Source: Tardiphaga sp. (lineage in GTDB: Bacteria > Pseudomonadota > Alphaproteobacteria > Rhizobiales > Xanthobacteraceae). Taken from it: a stretch of DNA of 64,000 nt. Location of the stretch: NCBI GenBank assembly GCA_030147505.1, contig JASBVG010000042.1, positions 21,077 to 85,076 on the forward strand. Direction: 5' to 3'. A model generated the notes under the pieces. That model searched no databases and was not told the DNA's origin. It saw only the letters and a list, made by a program, of their open reading frames with translations. Below are positions 36,850 to 45,631 of this stretch, in pieces; position 1 is the first letter of the stretch; each line of letters begins with the position of its first letter. A program made the position numbers and the translations under genes.

Positions 36850-38146
36850 CGTCGCCGACATCTCCAATTCGATGCGCCGGCATCTCGCCATCGCCGGCAT
36901 CGCGGGCGTCGTGCTGGTGATCGGCATCGGCGGCTGGGCTGCGGCGACGAATCTCGCTGGCGCGGTGGTCGCCGGCGGGCATTTCGTGGTGGATAGCCAT
37001 GTCAAGAAAGTCCAACATCCGACCGGCGGCGTGGTCGGCGAGATCCGCGTGCAGGACGGCCAGCATGTCACGGCGGGCGATGTGGTGATGCGCCTCGATG
37101 CCACGCAGACCCGCGCCAATCTCGCCGTCGTCACCAAGCGGCTGGACGAATTCGCCGTCCGCCGTGCCCGGCTCCGCGCCGAGCGCGACGAGGATACAAC
37201 CATCGGCTTCCCGGATGACCTGCTCGCCCGCGCCGACGATCCGGAGATCGCCGCGCTGATGGCAGGCGAGCGCCGCCTGTTCGAACTGCGCCGCGAGGCA
37301 CGCACCGGGCAGAAGGCGCAATTGCGCGAGCGCGCCCTGCAATACGGCAAGGAGGTGCGCGGACTGACCGCGCAGGAAGAAGCCAAAATCCGGGGCATTG
37401 CGCTGATCGCGCAGGAACTCAAGGGGGTGCGCGAGTTGTGGGAAAAGGGCCTCGTGCCGATCCAGCGCATGATGGCGCTGGAACGCGAGGCCGCCAATCT
37501 CGACGGCGAGCGCGGCCGGCTGGTCGAGGCGCAGGGGCAATCCGCCGGCAAGATTTCGGAAGCGCAGTTGCAGATCATCCAGATCGATCAGGACCTGCGC
37601 AGCGAGGTGGCCGGCAATCTCCGCGACATCGAAGGCCAGACCGCCGAATATATCGAGCGCAAGGTCACCGCCGAGGACCAGCTCAAGCGCATCGACCTCA
37701 TCGCGCCGCAGGACGGCATCGTGCATGAACTCGCGGTCCACACAATCGGCGGCGTGATCTCTCCGGCCGATACGGTCATGCTGATCGTGCCATCTGCAGA
37801 CCGCCTCGCCATCGATGTCCAGATCCAGCCCCACGATATCGACCAGATGCGCCCTGGCCAGCCCGCCGTGCTGCGCCTGTCAGCCTTCAACCAGCGCACC
37901 ACGCCCGAACTGCTGGGCACGGTCACCCGTATCGCCGCCGACCTGACCCAGGACCAGAAGACTGGGGCTTCTTATTACGTCGCGCGCGTCAGTGTCGCCC
38001 CCGATCAGCTGAGGCGCCTTGGCCAGCTAAAGCCGGTGCCGGGCATGCCAGCGGAAGCATTCATCCAGACCGGCGAACGTACAGTGATCTCTTATCTTGT
38101 GAAGCCAATTGGCGATCAGATTGCACGAGCATTCCGGGAAGAGTGA
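36836..38146 (+). CDS. hasE: type I secretion periplasmic adaptor (HasE/PrtE, HlyD family)
   Basis: A 436-residue adaptor with one N-terminal helix (LAIAGIAGVVLVIGIGGWAAATNL, residues 16-39), a lipoyl-type segment (HVKKVQHPTGGVVGEIRVQDGQHVTAGDVVMRLD), a long coiled-coil hairpin (residues 100-270), and the HlyD signature with LIAPQDGIVHELAVHTIGGVI. It ends LVKPIGDQIARAFREE, typical of HlyD proteins. The ATG overlaps the end of hasD by 14 bases and has CGGAGAA upstream. It bridges HasD to TolC. Confidence 0.93.
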   Translation: MPRPDVADISNSMRRHLAIAGIAGVVLVIGIGGWAAATNLAGAVVAGGHFVVDSHVKKVQHPTGGVVGEIRVQDGQHVTAGDVVMRLDATQTRANLAVVTKRLDEFAVRRARLRAERDEDTTIGFPDDLLARADDPEIAALMAGERRLFELRREARTGQKAQLRERALQYGKEVRGLTAQEEAKIRGIALIAQELKGVRELWEKGLVPIQRMMALEREAANLDGERGRLVEAQGQSAGKISEAQLQIIQIDQDLRSEVAGNLRDIEGQTAEYIERKVTAEDQLKRIDLIAPQDGIVHELAVHTIGGVISPADTVMLIVPSADRLAIDVQIQPHDIDQMRPGQPAVLRLSAFNQRTTPELLGTVTRIAADLTQDQKTGASYYVARVSVAPDQLRRLGQLKPVPGMPAEAFIQTGERTVISYLVKPIGDQIARAFREE

Positions 38147-38451
38147 AAAGAATGCGTCACCGTTGGGTGACCCAATCTGCGATGAAACTCGCCTGATTAA
38201 ATTCAGATCAATTTCTCGCTTGATCCAAACTAGCATTTGCGACGGACTGCCACCTTTACAAATCGACGAGCTGCTAGGCAAAGGTCTATCGTTTTAAGTG
38301 GAGCGTCGCGACGTCCGCTTAGCGCCAAAAGCTGACATACGATTCTTTTGGCCGCACACACCCGTTTACAAATAGCGGATTTCGCAAGCTGCCGCGCAGC
38401 GCAACAAGAGATGCGTCTACTAGAGCGAACGCATTTTGACGGAGTTTCCAG
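38147..38451. other. intergenic region after hasE with small hairpins
   Basis: The region holds a hairpin GTCACC-GTTG-GGTGAC at 38156-38171, without a T-run, just past hasE. It also holds a member of the GCTT-AGCGCCAA-AAGC palindrome family at 38314-38337. No gene is seen. It appears poorer in GC than neighbouring genes. Confidence 0.55.
38314..38337. repeat. short palindromic element, family D, left copy
   Basis: GTC-c-GCTT and AAGC-t-GAC flank the loop AGCGCCAA. A 16-base identical copy, GCTTAGCGCCAAAAGC, recurs in the same orientation at 47353-47368. Confidence 0.65.
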
Positions 38452-39246
38452 CTAATCTGGTCCATTATGGGTTATGCGACCGTCTACGATTAGTTGTAAA
38501 AAGTCACGGCTGCAGCGTTCGACTCTTGCCGATATGCCATAAATCTCCGTAAGCAGCTTAGGCGTAACGACAGCGGCAGGTGCCCCGGAGCATTTGGGCA
38601 CTCCTTGAGACATTACCACGATATTGTCAGCCCAGCGCGCCGCGAATGTCAGGTCGTGGAGCACGACGACGGCGACCCTGCCTGCGCTGACGTAGCGGCG
38701 CACCATGTTCATGACATCGAACTGGTGACCGAGATCGAGCGCGCTGGTCGGCTCGTCGAGCAGCAGGATGGGCGGATGCCGCACGATGGATTGCGCCAGG
38801 CTCGCAAGCTGACGTTGTCCACCAGACAGGCGGTTCAGCGGCTCGAGCGCGAGATGCGCGATGCCGACCTGTCCGAGCACGTCGATGGCTTGTTCCATAA
38901 ACGGATCGTCGCCGGTGCGCGGCGCCACATGCAGCGCGCTCAGCATGCCCTCCAGGACCGTCAGTTCCGCCGCCAGCGGCACGCTTTGCGGCATGAAGCC
39001 GATCAGTTCGGCGCGGGCGCGCGGTGACAGTTGCAGGATTGAGCGTCCATCGAACGTCACTTCGCCGCTTGCAGGCAGCAGTCCCGCCAGCCCGCGCAGC
39101 AGCGTCGACTTGCCGGCTGCATTGGGGCCGACCAGCGCGGTGATCTCGCCCGCCTGAAGCGGCGCAAGCGTGACATCGCGGATCACTGGCCGACCGGGAT
39201 AGCCGGTCGAGAGCCGATCGATCAAAAGCTGTGCGCGGTTCACCAT
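38452..39246 (-). CDS. ferric-siderophore ABC transporter ATP-binding protein
   Basis: A 264-residue FecE/FepC-type ATPase beginning MVNRAQLLIDRLSTGYPG. Walker A GPNAAGKST is near residue 40, the signature LSGGQRQLASLAQSI is near 140, and Walker B PILLLDEPTSALD follows, with VVVLHDLTFAARWAD. The start overlaps the permease stop by 7 bases. It drives import of a ferric siderophore across the inner membrane with the permease and binding protein encoded just upstream. A heme substrate is less likely, since the neighbours are a siderophore esterase and reductase. Confidence 0.93.
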   Translation of the reverse strand: MVNRAQLLIDRLSTGYPGRPVIRDVTLAPLQAGEITALVGPNAAGKSTLLRGLAGLLPASGEVTFDGRSILQLSPRARAELIGFMPQSVPLAAELTVLEGMLSALHVAPRTGDDPFMEQAIDVLGQVGIAHLALEPLNRLSGGQRQLASLAQSIVRHPPILLLDEPTSALDLGHQFDVMNMVRRYVSAGRVAVVVLHDLTFAARWADNIVVMSQGVPKCSGAPAAVVTPKLLTEIYGISARVERCSRDFLQLIVDGRITHNGPD

Positions 39247-40316
39247 GCGCTTCTCCGGCGCAGGATCAGCGCAATGAAGACCGGAAGCCCGATCGCCGCC
39301 GTGACGATGCCGATCGGGATCAGCACGCCTGGGATCACCATCTTGCTGATGGTGGATGCGATCGACATGATGAGTGCGCCGGCGAGTGCACTCACTGGCA
39401 GGAAGAAACGATGGTCCTCGCCGATCAGCATGCGGGCGATGTGCGGCCCGGCAAGGCCGACAAAGCCGACGGTACCGACCAGCGCCATCGCCGTCGCAGT
39501 TAGCAAGCTGACGCGCAGCAGCGACGCATAGCGCAGCCGCGAGACATCGACGCCCATGCCACGCGCGCGCTCCTCGCCCAGCCGCAGTGCGGTGAGCGGC
39601 CATGCCGCCCGCAATGTGAACGGCACCACGCACATCACGATGAGCGCGACGAGCCTCAGATTGTCCCAGTCGGCACGCGACAGACTGCCGAGCATCCAGA
39701 ACACGAGCTGCTGCAGTGCCTGCTGGCTGGCGACGAACTGCAGCAGCGCCACCATGGCGTTGAACGTGAAGAACAGCGCAATCCCCATCAGCACGAGACC
39801 ATCGGAGCCGAGGCCGCGCAACGTCACCAGCGAATGCATCAGCAGCATCGATCCGAGGGCGAACAGGAAGGCGTTGCCCGCCACCAGCCAGTTCTGCGGT
39901 ACGCCGGGGATGCCGACGCCGAGCACAAGCGCGAGCGCGGCGCCAAACGCCGCCGAGGACGATACGCCGAGCGTGAACGGGCTCGCGAGCGGATTGTTGA
40001 GCACGGTCTGCATTTCCGCCCCTGCCAGCGCGAGCGCGATGCCCACCAGCACCGCGGCCACCGCCTGCGGCAGCCGCACGTCCCAGATGATGGTGACGAC
40101 GGGGCGCGGGCTGTTTGCAGGATCGAGCAGTGCCGCGATCGTCTCGTGCAGGCCGAGCGATGCCGGACCGGAGGCGAGATCGAGTAGGAACGCCATCACG
40201 AGCGCGACGGCAAAGACAATCGACCAGCCGATGCGTCGGCGCATGATCCGGCGATAAGCCGCGATCGTCTCCGACCGGATGGACTCCGTCGCCGTCGATG
40301 GCACGCTGTCCGTCAC
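39240..40316 (-). CDS. FecCD-family ferric-siderophore permease
   Basis: A 358-residue inner-membrane permease with about ten helices. GTG at 40316 overlaps the stop of the binding-protein gene (GTGA). Family marks are VRLPQAVAAVLVGIALALAGAEMQTVLNNPLASPFTLG near residue 80 and GTVGFVGLAGPHIARMLIGEDHR near 265. There is one permease gene, so the complex is probably a homodimer, as in BtuC-type transporters. Confidence 0.94.
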   Translation of the reverse strand: MTDSVPSTATESIRSETIAAYRRIMRRRIGWSIVFAVALVMAFLLDLASGPASLGLHETIAALLDPANSPRPVVTIIWDVRLPQAVAAVLVGIALALAGAEMQTVLNNPLASPFTLGVSSSAAFGAALALVLGVGIPGVPQNWLVAGNAFLFALGSMLLMHSLVTLRGLGSDGLVLMGIALFFTFNAMVALLQFVASQQALQQLVFWMLGSLSRADWDNLRLVALIVMCVVPFTLRAAWPLTALRLGEERARGMGVDVSRLRYASLLRVSLLTATAMALVGTVGFVGLAGPHIARMLIGEDHRFFLPVSALAGALIMSIASTISKMVIPGVLIPIGIVTAAIGLPVFIALILRRRSAW

Positions 40317-41440
40317 GGCGTCTCGACCCAGAACGTGCCCGGCAAGGGCACCGCAGAGAAGGTGTTGATCCGCTGCATCGTCGCGGCAGGATCGAGATCG
40401 CGGAACAGATCCGGATGCAACCACTTCGCCAGCCATTCGAGCGCCACGATATGGGACGGCGAGTCGTTGAACTGATGCCACAGGCCAAAAGCGCGCCCGG
40501 ATGTCACGGCAGTCAGGCCCGACAGGCCGGGCTTTGCGAGCAGGCTCCGGAAGCGGCTGCGTGCATCCTCTGCCGACACGTCCGTGCCGAGCACAAGGCC
40601 ACCGCTCGCCGCGAGCTGCGCGCCGCCGGTCGCGACATAGACGTCCGGATTCCTGGCGATCAGATATTCGAGGCTGACCTGGCCGGTCGATCCCGGGATC
40701 ATGTCGACGGCGATATTGCGGCCGCCGGCCAGCGTGATGAAATCGTTGAAGGTGCCCTTGCCGGGCGAATAGCAGCACTCGCCGCCGCCGGCATGGGCAT
40801 GCATGAAAACGCTCGGCCGCGCCTCCTTGTGGGCCGCCAGCCTGTCCTTCAATCGCGTCAGATGCTGCTGGTAGAAATCGATGAAGGCCGTCGCCTCCTC
40901 CTCGCGGCCGGTCACCTGGCCGAGCACGCGAATGCTGGGGATCGTGTCACGCAGCGGATTGGCGAAGAAATCGACGATGACCACGGGAATGCCGGCATTC
41001 TCGAAGCGCTTGATCACCGGGCTGTTCTTGCCGCCGGGAGCAACGCCCGCGACATACCAGCTGAGGATCGCCACGTCGGGCCGGATTGCGAGTGCGCGCT
41101 CCACCGAGAAATTCTGCGGCACGCCGTCGCCGATTACCGGCACCTTGTCGAGATCTGGAAACTTGCGCTGATACGTCTCATAGGTGACCGGATCCTGCCG
41201 CTTCATGTCGCTCTGCCAGCCGGCCATGATGCTGACGGGATCAGGATGGATCAGCGACAGAGCGGGCAGATGCCGCCCCTGCACCAGCAGGACGCGCGTC
41301 GCCGGCCTTTCCAGCACCACATCGCGCCCGGCGATGTCCGTGATCCGGATCTCGGCGCGTGCCGGCGCCAGTGACAGGAGCCCGCTCAAGCCCAGCAAAG
41401 CAAGACACAGCAATGCACGCCTGATCAAGCCCGTCATCAT
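40313..41440 (-). CDS. iron-siderophore ABC transporter substrate-binding protein
   Basis: A 375-residue periplasmic protein with a signal peptide (LIRRALLCLALLGLSGLLSLAPARA) and a PF01497-type bilobed fold joined by a long helix. RALAIRPDVAILSWYVAGVAPGG and YLIARNPDVYVATGG are typical half-repeats. At 375 residues it is longer than the usual 300-330. The ATG at 41440 lies 4 bases after the esterase stop, so the genes are coupled. It delivers the ferric siderophore to the permease. Confidence 0.92.
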   Translation of the reverse strand: MMTGLIRRALLCLALLGLSGLLSLAPARAEIRITDIAGRDVVLERPATRVLLVQGRHLPALSLIHPDPVSIMAGWQSDMKRQDPVTYETYQRKFPDLDKVPVIGDGVPQNFSVERALAIRPDVAILSWYVAGVAPGGKNSPVIKRFENAGIPVVIVDFFANPLRDTIPSIRVLGQVTGREEEATAFIDFYQQHLTRLKDRLAAHKEARPSVFMHAHAGGGECCYSPGKGTFNDFITLAGGRNIAVDMIPGSTGQVSLEYLIARNPDVYVATGGAQLAASGGLVLGTDVSAEDARSRFRSLLAKPGLSGLTAVTSGRAFGLWHQFNDSPSHIVALEWLAKWLHPDLFRDLDPAATMQRINTFSAVPLPGTFWVETP

Positions 41441-41444
41441 CGCC

Positions 41445-42284
41445 TCACGGCTTCTGCCAGGCGAAGCGAACGCCGCGGCTGATCGCAGCCGGGATGACGG
41501 AGACGTGGTTCTCGTCGGTGAATTCGGCATAGGACACATCCAGCACATCAGCCGCATTGTCGCGCAACCGCGCCGCAAGCGCTTTGACATTCTCCACCAT
41601 GGTCGTCGATCCGCGATCCATCGCCGAGGGCGGGGTTCGTTCGAGACTGCCGACCGTCATCAGCAGTCGGCCCTTCGCAGCGACGCAGTCCCTGGCGCGA
41701 ATGAATGCATCCGCCTGCGCCAGGATCGCACAGTCATTCCACCAGATCGACGGCGACGCCGCAACATGACTCTGGAACGATTCCGGACGCGTGAACAGCG
41801 ACCACAACACGAACAGTCCACCAAGCGAATGGCCGAAAACGGCTTGCCGCCCGGGATCGGTAGGCCAGCTGGATTCCACGAGCGGCTTCACCGTGTCCGC
41901 GATGAAATCCGAAAACGCCGCGGCACCGCCCTCGCTCGCATCAGCGCTGTGGCTTCCCGGCGTCAGGTCGAACCACCGGCGCTCCGGCGCAAGCGGCGGG
42001 TCGCAGGGATAACCGATTCCGACCACGATCCCCGGCGGCACGCCGGTTGCGTGTGGCCTGCGCATCTGCATGGCAACGACATCCATCGCCGTGGCGAATG
42101 TCGCATTGCCGTCCAGCAGATAGAGGACCGGAAAGCCTCCCGGCGGCGGCGCCGAATCCGGCACCGACACAAAGATGCGATAGCCGCGTCCGCCCTTCGA
42201 GGTCAGGTCGATCTGCGATGCCCCGGCACGCTGGAACGGCAGCCACGCCTCAGTGGTGTTCGTGGGCGTGCTGCAATTCGTCAC
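41445..42284 (-). CDS. alpha/beta hydrolase, siderophore esterase (IroE/BesA-like)
   Basis: A 279-residue hydrolase of the esterase-D/Fes C-terminal type, predicted to cleave ester bonds of an imported or newly made siderophore and so help release iron. The nucleophile is in VFGHSLGGLFVL near residue 145, and a late DENHVSVIP supplies the catalytic histidine. SKGGRGYRIFVSVPDSAPPPGGFPVLYLLDGN opens the domain. The GTG start at 42284 overlaps the end of the reductase gene by 35 bases; an ATG at 42317 is possible. No signal peptide is visible, which implies a cytoplasmic site. Confidence 0.87.
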   Translation of the reverse strand: MTNCSTPTNTTEAWLPFQRAGASQIDLTSKGGRGYRIFVSVPDSAPPPGGFPVLYLLDGNATFATAMDVVAMQMRRPHATGVPPGIVVGIGYPCDPPLAPERRWFDLTPGSHSADASEGGAAAFSDFIADTVKPLVESSWPTDPGRQAVFGHSLGGLFVLWSLFTRPESFQSHVAASPSIWWNDCAILAQADAFIRARDCVAAKGRLLMTVGSLERTPPSAMDRGSTTMVENVKALAARLRDNAADVLDVSYAEFTDENHVSVIPAAISRGVRFAWQKP

Positions 42285-43107
42285 GGATGGCCTCGTAGAA
42301 ATCCTCGCCGCGATCATGATCGAGCTTTTCGTGATATTCCGGCTCGCTCATGCCGCGCCGCCAATAGCCGATGGCGAGAAACTCGCTGCGTCCGAGACCG
42401 CGTTCATGGCGGACATAATTGCGCAACGATCGCACGGCCGTGGATTCCGCAGCGAACCACGCATAGACCTTCTTGCCCTCCGGCCAAGGGGCGGCGCGCA
42501 CGCTGCGTTCGAGATCGTCGCCCTCTTCCGTGTGCAGCCAGTGCAGTTTCATGCCCGGCGGAATCGACAACTGCTGCCGCTCGGCGGCATTCGGCACCGC
42601 GATGAAAACGCTGCCGCGCGCGTCCGGCGCGAGCTGGCACAGAATGCGCGTGATCGCCGGCAATGCGGTGTGGTCACCCGCGATCAGGTACCAGTCCGCG
42701 GGCCGCACCTCCGGACCCATCGGACCGCCGACCCCGATCTTGTCGCCGGGGCGTGCATGTTCGGCCCATGTCGATGCGGCGCCCTCGCCATGCATCACGA
42801 AGTCGACATCGAGCTCGCCGCGGTCGCGATCGAGACGGCGCAGCGAGTAGGTGCGCGTGATCGGCATCGACCGACCGGGCGGCAGCAAGGGCTTGCCGTT
42901 GTCGCCTTTCAGCGGCCAGACCGGCGCGCCCTCGCGTGGTGGAAGCACCAGCTTGATGTTGGGCGCATCGTTGATGCCGCGGATCTCGTCGCCGCCGAGC
43001 GTTACCCGCTGCATCATCGGCGTGACGCGGGTCACGCGGAGTACGTCCAGCACCCGGATGTTGCGATAGCGCGCACGCCAGGGGTCGTCATTCGAGGCTT
43101 GGCTCAC
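42250..43107 (-). CDS. siderophore-interacting protein, FAD-dependent ferric reductase
   Basis: A 285-residue protein of the SIP/ViuB family that reduces Fe(III)-siderophore to release Fe(II). The FAD-binding motif RTYSLRR is near residue 85, and EGAASTWAEHARPGDKIGVGGPMG follows. The C-terminal NAD(P)H lobe contains WYLIAGDHTALPAITRIL and YVRHERGLGRSEFLAIGYWRRGMSE. It starts with GTG at 43107, 18 bases after the receptor stop, with AAAGGG upstream. The His-rich tail (HAHEHH) is distinctive. Confidence 0.93.
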   Translation of the reverse strand: MSQASNDDPWRARYRNIRVLDVLRVTRVTPMMQRVTLGGDEIRGINDAPNIKLVLPPREGAPVWPLKGDNGKPLLPPGRSMPITRTYSLRRLDRDRGELDVDFVMHGEGAASTWAEHARPGDKIGVGGPMGPEVRPADWYLIAGDHTALPAITRILCQLAPDARGSVFIAVPNAAERQQLSIPPGMKLHWLHTEEGDDLERSVRAAPWPEGKKVYAWFAAESTAVRSLRNYVRHERGLGRSEFLAIGYWRRGMSEPEYHEKLDHDRGEDFYEAIRDELQHAHEHH

Positions 43108-43125
43108 AGCTAATGCCCTTTCGAT

Positions 43126-45504
43126 TTACCAGCTATATTTCACGCTTCCGATCACACTGCGGCGGGCGCCCCAGAAGCAGCCATTCGACAGCGTGTAGCA
43201 AGCCGCGACATATTCCTTGTCGAACAGGTTGTTGGCGTTGACGCGTGCGCTCCAGCCCTTCCACTCGCGGTTCAGATAGCTGAAGTCGTAATGCACGCCG
43301 GCGTCGAACAGCGTCACCGCCGGCACGGTGAAGGAGTTGGCGGGATCGCCGGCGCTGTCGCCGACATAGCGCACGCCGCCGCCGAGGCCGAAACCGCCCA
43401 GCGGGCCGCGGTCGAAGGTGTAATCCGCCCAGGCCGAGGCCATCACCGCCGGTACGGCGAACGGACGCTTGCGGACATTGATCGCCACCACGTCCCTAGT
43501 CACCTCGGCATCGAGCCAGGTGACGCTCGCAATGCCGTTGAGATTGCGCGAGAATGAGGTCTTCGCTTCCAGCTCGACGCCACGCGAACGGACCTCTCCG
43601 GTCTGCACGTAATAGCCGATATTGAGCGGGTCGCCATTGACGACGTTCTGCTGGCGGATGTCGAAATAGGACGCGGTGATCAGCGTGTCGAGGCCGATCG
43701 GCTGATATTTGACGCCAAATTCATAGGACTCCCCGCTCATCGGCAGCAGCGGCTTGTCTCCGACTGCCAGATAGGGTGCGGGCTCGAACGAGGTGGCATA
43801 GTTCACATAGGGCGAGATGCCGCCATCCAGCAGGTAGAGCGCGCCGGCGCGATAGGTGAAGGCGCTGTCGTTCTGGTTGACGATGTTGCGCGCACCGGTG
43901 CCGAGCGTCAGCGTATTGAACTGGATTTCCGAACGATCGTGGCGTCCCGCCAGCGACACAATCAGGCGATCGATCTTCATCTGGTCTTGGATATACAGGC
44001 CGAGATTGCTGTTGGTCTGCGTCTGGTCGGTCGAGAACGGCGCCCGCGGGATATTCTGGAAATAGACCGGGTTGATCGTGCTGAGATTGGCGACGCCACG
44101 CGCCTGGCCGAGCAGACGGTGCGCACTGCTGTACTGGTAGTCGACGCCGAACAGCATCTTGTGATCGATGAAGCCGGTCCGGAATTTGGCCTCGGCCTGA
44201 TTGTCGACGACGGCGCCGCCGAAATCCTCGACCACCGAGGTCTTCGCGCGCTGGATCTGGTTGGGATTGGCTGCGCTCGTATAGCCGGGATTAGCCGGGA
44301 TCGCGTAGAATTCGCTATTCAGGTGCTGATAGCGGAAGTTCTGGCGCACGGTCCAGACGCTGTCGAAACGATGTTCGAGTTCATAGCCGCTCGAATACCA
44401 TTCGCGGCGATAGCTGTCATGGGAGGGATCGCCGACATAGAAGCTGGTCGGCAAGCGGCCATAGGGATTGGCCGGCACGCCGCCGATGCCCGGCATCAGG
44501 CCCTGCGCAGGCAGATAGTTCGGCTGAAAGCTCTTCGGGTCGTTCTGGTAGTGATTGAGGAAGGTGATCTTGGTGTCGTCGGTCGGCTTCCAGGTCAGCG
44601 ACGGCGCGATGAAGACACGCTGCTGCTGGGTGTAATCCACCGAAGTATTGGACTGCATGCCGAGACCGGTGATGCGGTAGAGCAACTGCCCTTCCTTGTC
44701 GATCCGCCCGCCGATGTCAAAGGCCGACTGGATGCGATCATAGTTGCCGGCCAGCGCCTCGACCTCGCCATAAAAGCCGCGATCGAGCGGGCGCTTGCTC
44801 ACCATGTTGACGAGGCCACCCGGATTGGTCTGGCCATACAGCACCGACGCCGGCCCCTTGATGACCTCGACACGCTCGAGCCCATAGGCATCGATATTCG
44901 GCACGGCATAGGAGATGCCACGCTGCATCTTCAGTCCGTCGAGGAACTGGGCATAGCCCGCGGTGAAGCCGAAGCCACCGAAGCCGCGGATGAAGACGTC
45001 ATCGAAGCGGTTGCCCGGACGCGAGCCGGCGAGCACGCCCGCGGTGTAGCGCAGCGATTCCGCAACGGTGAGCGAGCCTTGCTGGTCGATCTGGTCCTGG
45101 CCGACCACGGAGACCGACTGTGGATTCTCGATCAGCCTGGTGTCGGTCTTAGTGCCGGTGGCGCTCTGCTCGGCCACATAGCCCGGCACGGGGCTGGTCG
45201 CCGTCTCACGGGCCGACACGGCGCTCGGAATGGCCGCCGCCGGCACACGCTGCGGAGTTGCGCGGGTCGCGGCCCGTCGCGCGGCGCTCGAGGAGCGCGC
45301 ACTGCGCGCGGTCCGGCCGGCGCGCTGGGCGGGCGAACTCACCACGACGGGCGGCAGTTGCGACGCATTTACCACGGGCGGATCGCTCTGGCGCGCGGTT
45401 TGCGCGATGGCGTGGAACGAGCTTCCCGACATGAAAAGCAAGCCCAGCGACACGCAGACCGGTCGCAATGCGCTGCGGACCGCTGCAGAAAATGTGCACG
45501 TCAT
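43126..45504 (-). CDS. TonB-dependent siderophore receptor (FhuA/FoxA type)
   Basis: A 792-residue outer-membrane receptor. After the signal peptide (VCVSLGLLFMSGSSFHAIAQ) comes a low-complexity Ala/Arg/Ser segment (residues 45-90). The plug (IENPQSVSVVGQDQIDQQGS, FIRGFGGFGFTAGYAQFLDG, YGQTNPGGLVNMVSKRP) and the barrel follow, ending in W (RRSVIGSVKYSW). There is no STN domain, so control falls to the AraC gene upstream rather than to surface signalling. The start MTCTFSA follows a G-rich ribosome site. Confidence 0.94.
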   Translation of the reverse strand: MTCTFSAAVRSALRPVCVSLGLLFMSGSSFHAIAQTARQSDPPVVNASQLPPVVVSSPAQRAGRTARSARSSSAARRAATRATPQRVPAAAIPSAVSARETATSPVPGYVAEQSATGTKTDTRLIENPQSVSVVGQDQIDQQGSLTVAESLRYTAGVLAGSRPGNRFDDVFIRGFGGFGFTAGYAQFLDGLKMQRGISYAVPNIDAYGLERVEVIKGPASVLYGQTNPGGLVNMVSKRPLDRGFYGEVEALAGNYDRIQSAFDIGGRIDKEGQLLYRITGLGMQSNTSVDYTQQQRVFIAPSLTWKPTDDTKITFLNHYQNDPKSFQPNYLPAQGLMPGIGGVPANPYGRLPTSFYVGDPSHDSYRREWYSSGYELEHRFDSVWTVRQNFRYQHLNSEFYAIPANPGYTSAANPNQIQRAKTSVVEDFGGAVVDNQAEAKFRTGFIDHKMLFGVDYQYSSAHRLLGQARGVANLSTINPVYFQNIPRAPFSTDQTQTNSNLGLYIQDQMKIDRLIVSLAGRHDRSEIQFNTLTLGTGARNIVNQNDSAFTYRAGALYLLDGGISPYVNYATSFEPAPYLAVGDKPLLPMSGESYEFGVKYQPIGLDTLITASYFDIRQQNVVNGDPLNIGYYVQTGEVRSRGVELEAKTSFSRNLNGIASVTWLDAEVTRDVVAINVRKRPFAVPAVMASAWADYTFDRGPLGGFGLGGGVRYVGDSAGDPANSFTVPAVTLFDAGVHYDFSYLNREWKGWSARVNANNLFDKEYVAACYTLSNGCFWGARRSVIGSVKYSW

Positions 45505-45631
45505 GATGATCCCCGCCCCCAAATGACTTCGGAGGCGTTATTCAGTTTAGCGCATCCTTTCGCAATCGACGTGACTTTCGATATTCGCGCAGTTTCTTTC
45601 GATCCAGTTTGGGATCGTTTTAGATCCCGCA
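45505..45631 (-). promoter_or_regulatory. promoter/operator region of the siderophore receptor
   Basis: The minus strand carries CGAAAG three times, at 45596-45601, 45575-45580 and 45557-45562 (steps of 21 and 18 bases), a direct-repeat layout like AraC-family operators. A palindrome GGGATC-N6-GATCCC at 45611-45628 lies just past the AraC stop and could be an operator or a weak terminator. Confidence 0.45.

Noticed and set aside
35866..37578. A 570-codon minus-strand frame across hasD and hasE
   Set aside because: Antisense shadow. Its translation is rich in Arg, Ser and Ala without a family pattern, and both plus-strand genes have clear motifs.
38452..40488. One long minus-strand frame taken as a permease-ATPase fusion
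   Set aside because: Only its C-terminal 264 codons make sense as an ATPase. The FecCD permease is in another frame with a GTG start, so these are two genes.
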